58,829 bases of DNA from the IMG/VR virus record IMGVR_UViG_3300050139_000074, positions 1 to 58,829 of that record. One strand, written 5' to 3'. Source of the DNA: a virus. The notes under the pieces were generated by a model. That model saw nothing but the letters and a program-made list of their open reading frames with translations, was not told the DNA's origin and ran no database searches. This document shows positions 32,609-39,765 of the stretch, piece after piece. The stretch's first letter is position 1. Every line of letters starts with the position of its first letter. The translations under genes and the position numbers were made by a program.

Positions 32609-34005
32609 TATCTACTCCTTTGAGAGCCGACGAAGCTGGCTCTGAGTTCTTCGATACGAAACTGCCCCGAGAAGCACTCAATCTTGATCGACACATGATT
32701 GCCCGTACGCACCCGTGGGGTCTTCATCCTCATCCGAGAGACTCTTCCAACCGATGAAATCGGCACCGACCATGCCTCTACAGGATCTCCGGTATTCGAA
32801 GCATTATCAGACACGGTGATCAGGACTTCGCCCTCAATTATGCCGGTAAAGTAGAAGGCATCGAAGATCTTCGCACCCTGGGCACCGAGGTTGTTGAACG
32901 GCAGGACCATCATGGCGTACGAGTCAGTGTCAGGCTGAGTGCTCGGCGTAACGAGCGTGTTGCCTGTTGCGAAGTAATTGACGTTGTTCCACGTCGTAGC
33001 CCCGACACAGGCGAAAGGCTCCCGTTTCAGAGCAGTCTTGGTCCTGAAGTCATACTCGATGCAGACCTTATTGCCAAAGGCGAGATACTTGCCCTCTTGC
33101 ACCACGGCATCATAGTAGGAGTCGTTCAGCGTGTCAATATGCTGCAGAGTATTAAGTGTGAGATTCGTCACATTGCCCGAGGGGTCAATAAAGAAGATGC
33201 CGTCAGCGCAGAGAAATATGTGGCCGTAGCCATACGCCTTGCTGATGAACCCGGAGAACATCGTCTCTTTGTACGGGTGGCAGGAGTAGAACTTGGTGGT
33301 GAAGTCAGAAGGCCCAGAGCCGTCGTAGAGGGTTACCCCCTCATTGTGCATACAGAGGATGCACCCTGAGTCACCAGGCTTCTCAGAGTATATCGCGCCG
33401 GCATTGATAATTGGGTCTACGTGACCATAGAAGTTGTCGGCCAGATTGTACACGTCGTAGAGGTAGTCCTCTGAGTGCTGGAGGAACCGTGGGTCTGCGG
33501 CATTGACTGCGTACATCTTGGCGTTATAGACGAACGCCTGCGCGTATGGCGGCATCTTGGCAAAGGTCTTGGATGTAGGAGGTATCGCCGTCAGACTGCC
33601 GATCAGAGCTTCCTGCATGGTAGGCGCTGAGTTCAGGCTCTTGTAGATCTTAGAATTACTGTTCGAGACTCTGACATCGATGTTGGTGTGGCAGACCGAT
33701 CCGCCGACCAGAGGCATGAGCTGGATGTTATTCGTTCCGTCCCACTCACGAGTATCCACAGCGTCTTGAAAAATAAGACGCTCTCCGGAGGAGAGCGAAG
33801 TGATGGGAGCGGAGTGCGTCAGTACCGTAGTGAACTTCGGGATCTTCTCAAGGCAACCATCAGGTGTGGTGGTGAGGTTCAAACTGTCAATCAGTTCAGC
33901 CTCACCTGCGTGCTCATCACGAGGATCAGTCAGCATCTTCTGCGATGCGAAGGCTACGGTGTCGTTCAAGCCCAGACATTTTTTGAACAGCACCGCTTCC
34001 GACAT
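32608..34005 (-). CDS. Tail hub/stabilisation-like beta-propeller protein (465 aa)
   Basis: Mostly beta-structured with blade-like segments (AQAFVYNAKMYAVNAADPRFLQ, GHIFLCADGIFFIDPSGN, GKYLAFGNKVCIEYDFRT). Size and place directly after the head-tail adaptor (34046-34702) match the tail nozzle or packaged-DNA stabilisation proteins of podoviruses (T7 gp12 / P22 gp10 analogues). The identification is by position and fold pattern, not by a signature motif. Confidence 0.45.
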   Translation of the reverse strand: MSEAVLFKKCLGLNDTVAFASQKMLTDPRDEHAGEAELIDSLNLTTTPDGCLEKIPKFTTVLTHSAPITSLSSGERLIFQDAVDTREWDGTNNIQLMPLVGGSVCHTNIDVRVSNSNSKIYKSLNSAPTMQEALIGSLTAIPPTSKTFAKMPPYAQAFVYNAKMYAVNAADPRFLQHSEDYLYDVYNLADNFYGHVDPIINAGAIYSEKPGDSGCILCMHNEGVTLYDGSGPSDFTTKFYSCHPYKETMFSGFISKAYGYGHIFLCADGIFFIDPSGNVTNLTLNTLQHIDTLNDSYYDAVVQEGKYLAFGNKVCIEYDFRTKTALKREPFACVGATTWNNVNYFATGNTLVTPSTQPDTDSYAMMVLPFNNLGAQGAKIFDAFYFTGIIEGEVLITVSDNASNTGDPVEAWSVPISSVGRVSRMRMKTPRVRTGNHVSIKIECFSGQFRIEELRASFVGSQRSR

Positions 34006-34045
34006 AGTAATTACCTCATTGCGCCCCTGCGCCTCTCTGGCCCGA

Positions 34046-34702
34046 TTAGACTACATACAACGTATTTGGCACCACGTTACCTACACCACCGGAAAGCCTC
34101 TGGAAGTCGCGCTTACCCTCGCGGGCCAGCACCTTGTAATTGTTCAGATGCTCCAGAGCCTTGACAGGATCTTGCAGTTCCCGGTCGTGGTCACCCAGAG
34201 CCTTGTACGCTGCGTATTCTACGCAAGCGAGATGGTGCGAATCATCCGGCAGTTCGAACTCAGTATCGTAGACCGTACCCCGCTTATGATTCAGGGGGAG
34301 GAGACTCCGGCGCCACACTCTGAGACTGACCTGATATACGCCGTTGAGCGCAGGCCAGAAGGTGAGCTTCCCCGTCTGCTGATCAGTCTGCCACTGAATA
34401 GGCTGCCCCGGTGAGGGCGGGAGAGATACTCGCTGTCCTTGATAGAACTGCTGGAGCTTGATGTCACCATACCACGCTTCAAGAACCTGAATAATCCGGG
34501 GATCAATGGCGTAGGATGCTACGTTCGCCTCGGTAGCGAGGGTGTACGTACTGAAGTCGGTGAAGAACCCGGTATCTTTGCAGAACTGATCCTGCCCGAT
34601 GGACAAGAGGCGCATTAGCCGGTCGGTGTCCCACGCATAACGCGGCCCTATGACATCTGCGAGCACTCTTCTAAGTTCTTCAACCGCCTCAGTACGTGTC
34701 AC
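34046..34702 (-). CDS. Head-tail adaptor protein
   Basis: 218 residues. N-terminal helical region MTRTEAVEELRRVLAD, then a beta domain (YTLATEANVASYAIDPRIIQVLEA), then the helical LPDDSHHLACVEYAAYKALGDHDRELQDPVKALEHLNNYK. The D-D-x-H-x-A-x-x-x-Y-A-A-Y-x-A-L ... H-D pattern is typical of phage adaptor proteins that sit under the portal (T7 gp11-like role). Located between capsid-side genes and the tail hub. Confidence 0.65.
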   Translation of the reverse strand: MTRTEAVEELRRVLADVIGPRYAWDTDRLMRLLSIGQDQFCKDTGFFTDFSTYTLATEANVASYAIDPRIIQVLEAWYGDIKLQQFYQGQRVSLPPSPGQPIQWQTDQQTGKLTFWPALNGVYQVSLRVWRRSLLPLNHKRGTVYDTEFELPDDSHHLACVEYAAYKALGDHDRELQDPVKALEHLNNYKVLAREGKRDFQRLSGGVGNVVPNTLYVV

Positions 34703-34704
34703 AA

Positions 34705-35073
34705 TTACACCTCTTTACGTTTCTGGTACGGGCCTTCGACTAACTGCCAAGGAATAGCAGGATACGGCACCCACTCGTAATACTCGGTCTGGTCAGGGTT
34801 CCGTCGCTTTACCTGCCTGGATGCTATGGCATTGCGCAGCACCTGGATAAATGCTTCCGGGATATTCAGAACGTCCACACCACGTTGGATCTGGAGTACT
34901 TCGCCGTTCACACCGATCACCTCATACTCAGGAGCGTACTCTACGAACGCGATCTGAATGGTGTAGAACGGGCCGGCATACTCTGCTTTTCCTTTGTAGA
35001 ACTTGTTGGAGAAGGGTTCCGCTGCCGGAACGGTGGTCGGGCCTAAATCAAGGTCCAGATTGAGATCATTCAT
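34705..35073 (-). CDS. Hypothetical head-tail protein (122 aa)
   Basis: Begins MNDLNLDLDLGPTTVPAAEPFSN and contains DVLNIPEAFIQVLRNAIASR. It lies 2 bases before the adaptor start. No family recognised; probably a virion or assembly factor from its position. Confidence 0.5.
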   Translation of the reverse strand: MNDLNLDLDLGPTTVPAAEPFSNKFYKGKAEYAGPFYTIQIAFVEYAPEYEVIGVNGEVLQIQRGVDVLNIPEAFIQVLRNAIASRQVKRRNPDQTEYYEWVPYPAIPWQLVEGPYQKRKEV

Positions 35074-35082
35074 TTTTCGTGA

Positions 35083-35442
35083 TTACCTTTCTTCGTTTTT
35101 AATTGCGCCTTTGATGGCGTGATAAACTGGTTCAGAAACTTCGATCTCTACTCCCATAGGCAAGGACCCCATTACGCCGTTGATGCCGTACGGCAGCATC
35201 TGCCCGAGAGGACCGAGGATCGTGACCCTGAACGTCGTGGGCTTCGCTTCTTCGAAGAGATTGATGTTGATTTCGGGTGCCGGAGCCTCCTCTTCGACCG
35301 GGGCTTCTTCCACCGGAGCTTCTTCAGCCTCTTCGACCGGAGCTTCTTCAGCCTCTTCGACCGGAGCAGGTTCACCTGCGATCACATCTTCACCAGAGTC
35401 TTCAAAATAATGCCCTGCGAGGGTCTCGTCAATCTCACTCAT
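35083..35442 (-). CDS. Acidic-linker head protein (119 aa)
   Basis: Start chosen at MSEIDETL (35442), which overlaps the previous gene by 8 bases. Residues about 24-52 are a run of PVEEAEEA-type repeats, followed by a compact C-terminal domain (FRVTILGPLGQMLPYGINGVM). The acidic linker gives tandem DNA repeats here. Function unknown; position suggests a minor head or scaffold-associated protein. Confidence 0.5.
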   Translation of the reverse strand: MSEIDETLAGHYFEDSGEDVIAGEPAPVEEAEEAPVEEAEEAPVEEAPVEEEAPAPEININLFEEAKPTTFRVTILGPLGQMLPYGINGVMGSLPMGVEIEVSEPVYHAIKGAIKNEER

Positions 35443-35722
35443 TGCCTTCTCCATCCTCAACGTCGTTGGATGCAGCATCGAACGCCTTGTCAAACTCATC
35501 CTCAGTCTTGAAGTCTTGGTCGAGGAGGGGCATGATGTCGTTGACTAGATCTGCGACTTCTTTGGCATCCTTGGCAATGTAGGTCTTGTCTCTTGACGGG
35601 GAGCCGCACATAGTCATCTTATCAGACTTCTTGGCATCAGGCTTGAGTGGTACGTTGCAACTTACTACGAACCCGTTGGTTGCCTTGCCTATCGTTATCA
35701 TCTGGTCCATATACATAATCAA
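35435..35722 (-). CDS. Hypothetical protein (95 aa)
   Basis: Begins MIMYMDQMITIGKATNG and ends with an acidic tail (DAASNDVEDGEGNE). The centre holds two cysteines (SCNVPLKP, TMCGSPSRDKTYIAK). Any of the first three Met codons may be the start. First gene after the hairpin at 35751-35779. Function unknown. Confidence 0.5.
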   Translation of the reverse strand: MIMYMDQMITIGKATNGFVVSCNVPLKPDAKKSDKMTMCGSPSRDKTYIAKDAKEVADLVNDIMPLLDQDFKTEDEFDKAFDAASNDVEDGEGNE

Positions 35723-35750
35723 CCCCTTTCAAATAAGGCTTTTACCCCAA

Positions 35751-35779
35751 AAGCCACCCCAATTTTGTCGGGGTGGCTT
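35751..35779 (-). terminator. Hairpin terminator or attenuator after the head-protein genes
   Basis: Perfect 10-bp stem (AAGCCACCCC / GGGGTGGCTT) with a 9-base loop, followed on the minus strand by TT (a four-T run with the stem end) and G-rich sequence. It separates the two paralogous head genes from the adaptor block. Confidence 0.55.
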
Positions 35780-35799
35780 GGGCTCTGTTCGGAGTCGGG

Positions 35800-36558
35800 T
35801 TAGGCCGGGTAGCCAGCTGTCGGTACGACCGACAAGTCGAAGTACGTAGTGGTGATGCCAGCGGCGTTCAGCGCCGTGGTCGCCGGGGTGAAAGTATGAG
35901 TCGCGTCTGTCACGACCTTGACCGCCCCGATGATCACATTTAAATCACTCGGAGGTGCCAGCCATGCGGAGTTATCCGCGTTTGCAACCGTGGTGATGGT
36001 GCCTGCGGCGTTGATCTGAACGGTGTACCAGCGGTATGAAGAAACCGGGAGTACCTGACCCGCAAGAGCGATCGCAGTTGTGGCAACCTTGGAATACACC
36101 GTACCATCGATGCTGTACGTGATGGTATTTACAGTTTCCAGCTCTTTGACCGAGTTATGTGTGTTCGCCAGAGCAGCAGTTGTAGTAGCCCCGGTGCCGG
36201 TAACCGCAACCGAGATGGTAAATGCTACGGTAGCGACTGAAGCGGTGATGGTGATAACTGCACCTGTAGCAGAAGCGGCGACATTCGCATCAGCATCAAT
36301 GACTGCTGCGAGCGCGGTAGCAACGGCGGCGAGATCCGCGTCGGTTACAAGAGTGGTGTAAGCATACGCCGTACCATTGACGGTAGCAGTGATTACGTCA
36401 CCGGTATGCTTCGTTCCGGCCAAGGTGATTGTGGCAGTCTGGGTAACTGAACTGAAGGCTACGAGGCCCGAAGCGTTCATGCACCGGTAGCCAAGCATCT
36501 TCTGTAGCGCCTTGGTGGCAATGTCGCCAAGGCAGATTGCACGAGGATTAAAAGCCAT
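35800..36558 (-). CDS. Head surface/decoration-like protein with inserted domain (252 aa)
   Basis: N-terminus MAFNPRAICLGDIATKALQ and C-terminus VIIGAIKVVT ... TFTPATTALNAAGITTTY are shared with the neighbouring gene at 36570-37118. Between them this copy has an extra domain of about 90 residues starting near VTQTATITLAGT and passing TVNGTAYAYTTLVTDADLAAV, a Val/Thr/Ala-rich beta domain that recurs in many phage structural proteins. Together with the place right after the capsid gene, this suggests a capsid decoration or fibre protein. The function is inference. Confidence 0.55.
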   Translation of the reverse strand: MAFNPRAICLGDIATKALQKMLGYRCMNASGLVAFSSVTQTATITLAGTKHTGDVITATVNGTAYAYTTLVTDADLAAVATALAAVIDADANVAASATGAVITITASVATVAFTISVAVTGTGATTTAALANTHNSVKELETVNTITYSIDGTVYSKVATTAIALAGQVLPVSSYRWYTVQINAAGTITTVANADNSAWLAPPSDLNVIIGAVKVVTDATHTFTPATTALNAAGITTTYFDLSVVPTAGYPA

Positions 36559-36569
36559 GACCGGCCCCC

Positions 36570-37118
36570 TTATGCCGGCAGGCCGATAGTCGGCACGCAG
36601 GACAGATTGTAGTAAGTGGTGGTTACACCGGAGGCGGCCTGACTGTCAGTAGCAGGAGTGAATGTGACTGCGACGGTTACGACCTTGATGGCTCCAATGA
36701 CGGTCTGAGCAGAGTCAAGTTTTGGTAGAGGGCAGAGCTTACCTTCTGCTATGTTCGAAGCATCGGTGGAAGAATAACCAAGTGCTACGAGACGTGCAAT
36801 CTCCGCCGTCAGCGTCGCAGTCAGGACTGAAACGCCCTGAGTGATCAGACCGTTGCCACTCTTGTCCAACGAGAGCAGGTAGAACTTGGTGGTGTCAGCA
36901 GCCTGAACTGCGAGATTCGTGTGAGCGATCTCGGCGGAAGTCTTGGTGTACAGGATACCGTCGATGCAGTAGTTGATGGTGTTGGCGATCTTGACCTTAG
37001 CGGGGGCGCTGGAACCGATGACAAGACCGGCGGTGTCAAAGCAGCGGTTGCCGAGCAGGTTACGGACTTCCTCGGTTACGACATCACCGAGACAAATTGC
37101 ACGAGGATTGAAAGACAT
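36570..37118 (-). CDS. Head surface/decoration-like protein, shorter paralogue (182 aa)
   Basis: Start chosen at MSFNPRAICLGDVVTEEVR (37118), which has AGGAGG upstream; a longer frame to 37148 is unlikely. It shares the first about 35 residues and last about 40 residues with the gene downstream (35800-36558), including VIGAIKVVT, TFTPAT, GVTTTYYNLS and VPT-x-G-x-PA. A tandem duplicate that lacks the inserted beta domain. Confidence 0.6.
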   Translation of the reverse strand: MSFNPRAICLGDVVTEEVRNLLGNRCFDTAGLVIGSSAPAKVKIANTINYCIDGILYTKTSAEIAHTNLAVQAADTTKFYLLSLDKSGNGLITQGVSVLTATLTAEIARLVALGYSSTDASNIAEGKLCPLPKLDSAQTVIGAIKVVTVAVTFTPATDSQAASGVTTTYYNLSCVPTIGLPA

Positions 37119-37182
37119 AATAGACCTCCTTTGAGGTTCCCATTGCATGATGGGATTTTTGGTTGGTATTACTGGAAAAGCC

Positions 37183-37201
37183 CCACCCCTTGTGAGGGTG
37201 G
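37183..37201 (-). terminator. Hairpin after the capsid gene
   Basis: CCACCC (37183-37188) pairs with GGGTGG (37196-37201); on the minus strand the stem is followed by GGCTTTTCC. Probably a partial terminator that lets the capsid gene be expressed above its downstream genes. Confidence 0.5.
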
Positions 37202-37229
37202 TGATGTGTTTCTGAGTAACCTTACGGGG

Positions 37230-38243
37230 TTACGCGATGTCGGTGGCCCCTACTTCTGCCCTCGACATAAAAAGTTGATTCAAAATGACACACCCGAAGT
37301 ATGCCTTCCAGCCAACATGACCGCGCTGCCCCAGTTTATCGGAGTCGCTGATCGTGCCGGGGTTGCGGACGATGGGGGCCGTAACTGCGTTCTTGCCCTT
37401 GAGAGGCACAGAAGCTGCGCAGTGAGCACCGAGGAACAGGACAGGGTAGACGTCACCAAGAGTCCCTGATGTGGAGACCATCGTGGTAACGCCGTTGCTC
37501 TTGGCAGCACCAGCATCGGGGAAAGACTCGAAGATGGTCGAACGGATGTAGCGAACGTCTTCAACAGCACCGATTTCGAAAGCATCAACAGGAACCTTTG
37601 CGCCGTAGTCAACGGCATCCTTGAAGCCCGCCATTGCGCGAACGTCGTTCTCGCAGTCCGGGTGGATCAGGCCCACGTAACCAGCACGAACCGACACAGT
37701 GCTGAAGTTCGGGGTGGAAGCGGTCTGCTGTGTGATGTAGCCGACGTTCTGCCGTTTGAATGACCGTGTAACCTTGCGCTGGAGATTCAACGTCAGGGCC
37801 GTATTAACGTCGGTACGCTGAGTACCGTTGCCGTAGAAGACGTTGGTGCCGGCCTTCAGAACATTGTATCGCAGGGTCTCAAGGGTCTGAGCAGTCTGCT
37901 CTGCGATGATGGTGGTGTACTCCTGAAGAACAGGGTCGTTGTGGAGATCCTGAATCTGATCAGTGAGCTGGATGAAATCGCCATACTGCTGGAGAGTACA
38001 CTGAACGTCGGTGTACCGCATGGACTTGCCAACCGGGGTAACGCCCTCTACGAGGGGGGTCAGTGCCTTCTCCAACGCTTCATAGCGACGGAAGATGGTA
38101 ACCTTGGTCGAGTTCGACGGCAGGGGTTTCATGTCCAGAAACTTCTCAAGGACCAGGTAAGGAAGGGCTCGCATCAAAAAGCCAGGCATTGCGTAGCCAG
38201 CGGTACGCGGGGTGATGTCTCCGTAAACGTTCAAAGAGCCCAT
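37230..38243 (-). CDS. Major capsid protein (N4-gp56 family)
   Basis: 337 residues. MGSLNVYGDITPRTAGYAMPGF at the start (shown here slightly longer only in part), then FLDMKPLPSNSTKVTIFRRY and LTPLVEGVTPVGKSMRYTDV, followed by LQQYGDFIQLTDQIQDLHND, fit the N4-gp56-type HK97-fold capsid proteins. Late elements such as VGLIHPDCENDVRAMAGFKD and VEDVRYIRSTIFESF also fit. It builds the head with the scaffold protein encoded just upstream. AGGAGG (38250-38255 on the plus strand as CCTCCT) gives strong translation. Confidence 0.85.
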   Translation of the reverse strand: MGSLNVYGDITPRTAGYAMPGFLMRALPYLVLEKFLDMKPLPSNSTKVTIFRRYEALEKALTPLVEGVTPVGKSMRYTDVQCTLQQYGDFIQLTDQIQDLHNDPVLQEYTTIIAEQTAQTLETLRYNVLKAGTNVFYGNGTQRTDVNTALTLNLQRKVTRSFKRQNVGYITQQTASTPNFSTVSVRAGYVGLIHPDCENDVRAMAGFKDAVDYGAKVPVDAFEIGAVEDVRYIRSTIFESFPDAGAAKSNGVTTMVSTSGTLGDVYPVLFLGAHCAASVPLKGKNAVTAPIVRNPGTISDSDKLGQRGHVGWKAYFGCVILNQLFMSRAEVGATDIA

Positions 38244-38256
38244 AGGGCACCTCCTG

Positions 38257-38273
38257 GCGGGTTGTTATCCCGC
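38257..38273 (-). other. Hairpin just upstream of the capsid ribosome site
   Basis: GCGGG/CCCGC with a 7-base loop directly before the AGGAGG of the capsid gene. Such 5' hairpins commonly stabilise capsid mRNA or mark a processing site. Confidence 0.4.
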
Positions 38274-38297
38274 AATGGTTTTGGCCTTACGGCCTTC

Positions 38298-39107
38298 TTA
38301 TGCTGCTTTGAGATCCTTCGCACCTTGCTCGAAGGCTGTATCAAAATCATTTGGATCAGGCTCCGCTGTTGCCGAGGTTCTGCGGGTGTCGGCTACTGCC
38401 ATACGTTGGAGCCGTGTATCAGGTATTACCTGTGCAAGTGGCGCAGGCTCTGCCACGCCTGTCGCTGCTTTAAAAGCGGTGAGGAAAGCATTTACATCTG
38501 CGGCGGAACCGTTCTCAAGTACGTTCTTGTACGCCGGTTGAAGATACGTAGGTTGCTGCTCCACCCACTTAACGATAGCCGGGGCGATGTCGAAGGCGTC
38601 TTTATGTACTGCCAGTATTGCCTGTTCGTGCGCCGTAGCTGCTGAAGTATTAACAGACTCCACAACGGGGGCGATCTGAGTTCTGATTGATGTTACGGCT
38701 TCCGTCAGAAGGGTTTTAAGCCCTTCGACTTCTTTCTTCAACTGATCTTCACGCCGGGCATGTTCCGGCCAATCCTTGCGGTACTGCTCTTCGGCGGCAA
38801 GCTCCTCTGCGGTCGGTGCGACTACTACGTCTTCAACCTTTACCGGTTCAGGCTTTGAAGCCTCCAGAGCCGCCTTGACGATGGCGGCGATGTCAACGGG
38901 TGCCGCAGGAGCAGCAGGGACTACAGGTTCAGGAACCACAGGTTCCGGAGCCGCCGGAGTTTCCAACTCCGTCTTAATGGTACTCTCTTCAACTGGGACG
39001 ACAGGTTCAGTTTTCTCGCCTTCAGGCTTAATGGCCTCATCGAAGGCGGAGTCGAAGGACTCATCAAGTACGGCGTTAGTCAGATCATCTGTTTCAGGTG
39101 TAGGCAT
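38298..39107 (-). CDS. Scaffolding-like protein
   Basis: 269 residues, acidic, with a Pro/Val/Glu-rich linker (about residues 40-75: EPVVPEPVVPAAPAAP), a long helix (HARREDQLKKEVEGLKTLLTEAV) and an acidic end PDPNDFDTAFEQGAKDLKAA. The repeated S-F-D-x-A-F-[DE] element at the N-terminus (ESFDSAFDEA) is echoed near the C-terminus (DFDTAFEQ). Composition, size and place between portal and capsid genes indicate a scaffold. A promoter precedes it. Confidence 0.7.
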   Translation of the reverse strand: MPTPETDDLTNAVLDESFDSAFDEAIKPEGEKTEPVVPVEESTIKTELETPAAPEPVVPEPVVPAAPAAPVDIAAIVKAALEASKPEPVKVEDVVVAPTAEELAAEEQYRKDWPEHARREDQLKKEVEGLKTLLTEAVTSIRTQIAPVVESVNTSAATAHEQAILAVHKDAFDIAPAIVKWVEQQPTYLQPAYKNVLENGSAADVNAFLTAFKAATGVAEPAPLAQVIPDTRLQRMAVADTRRTSATAEPDPNDFDTAFEQGAKDLKAA

Positions 39108-39136
39108 CGGTAGCTGCTCCTTTCATATTGCGGGTG

Positions 39137-39165
39137 AGTAGAGTACAAAAACAACACATTGTCAA
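39137..39165 (-). promoter_or_regulatory. Sigma-70-like promoter for scaffold and capsid genes
   Basis: On the minus strand TTGACA (plus-strand 39160-39165), 17-base spacer, TCTACT (plus-strand 39137-39142). It lies in the only substantial gap between the portal side and the scaffold gene, which suits extra capsid expression. Confidence 0.55.
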
Positions 39166-39173
39166 GCAAAAAG

Positions 39174-39401
39174 TTACTCAGTTTTAAACACATTCTTGAG
39201 TAAAGCCTTTAACTCCTTAGCGGCTCCACGCAGATCTGGATCGTCACGTTCCGCGAGTTTCTCCTTGAGGATCTCCCGCCGTAGCATGAGCAACGTCTTC
39301 ATCTTGTCAAGAAGCTGATCCCCCAGACGTTCCTGAAGCTCCTTCCGAAGCTCCTCCTCCCGCTGTTGCATTGTTGAACGGCTAAGATGTGAGTCTGTCA
39401 T
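39174..39401 (-). CDS. Small coiled-coil protein (75 aa)
   Basis: Highly charged and helical throughout (MQQREEELRKELQERLGDQL; KMKTLLMLRREILKEKLAE). It overlaps the upstream gene by 4 bases (ATGA). No family recognised; could be a scaffold or portal accessory. Confidence 0.6.
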   Translation of the reverse strand: MTDSHLSRSTMQQREEELRKELQERLGDQLLDKMKTLLMLRREILKEKLAERDDPDLRGAAKELKALLKNVFKTE

Positions 39402-39724
39402 TGCTGTGCCCCTTCCGGTAAAATGAGATTATTCCCCTTCTCATAGGTATTAAAATATTGTTGCATTTCTTCGGCGCTGTGCTGCGCCAAGTTATGAGGC
39501 GAGGCATAGAAGTTCCACTGCTCCTTCCCTGGTAGCCCCGCTATCCCCGAACCTGGAATCTGCACCCACCGACCACCTTGCTGCTCAGGAGTTGAGTACT
39601 TGCTTTGGTCGCTGAACGTCATGTGGTTGGGGTATTTGAACTCATCGCTAAAATGTTGCCCGGGCATACGCATAACCGGCAGCCCATATTTTTGCTGGTA
39701 CCCTGCCATGTCATAGTCAACCAT
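39398..39724 (-). CDS. Hypothetical protein (108 aa)
   Basis: Begins MVDYDMAGYQQKYGLPVMRM and includes PGSGIAGLPGKEQWNFYASP and HSAEEMQQYFNTYEKG. The codons just upstream would encode GYADGG, a motif frequent in phage head proteins, so the true start may be further upstream at a non-ATG codon. It follows the portal gene. Role unknown. Confidence 0.55.
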   Translation of the reverse strand: MVDYDMAGYQQKYGLPVMRMPGQHFSDEFKYPNHMTFSDQSKYSTPEQQGGRWVQIPGSGIAGLPGKEQWNFYASPHNLAQHSAEEMQQYFNTYEKGNNLILPEGAQQ

Positions 39725-39765
39725 GCCGCCATCTGCATATCCTTGCGGGGCTGTTTCACCAGCCC

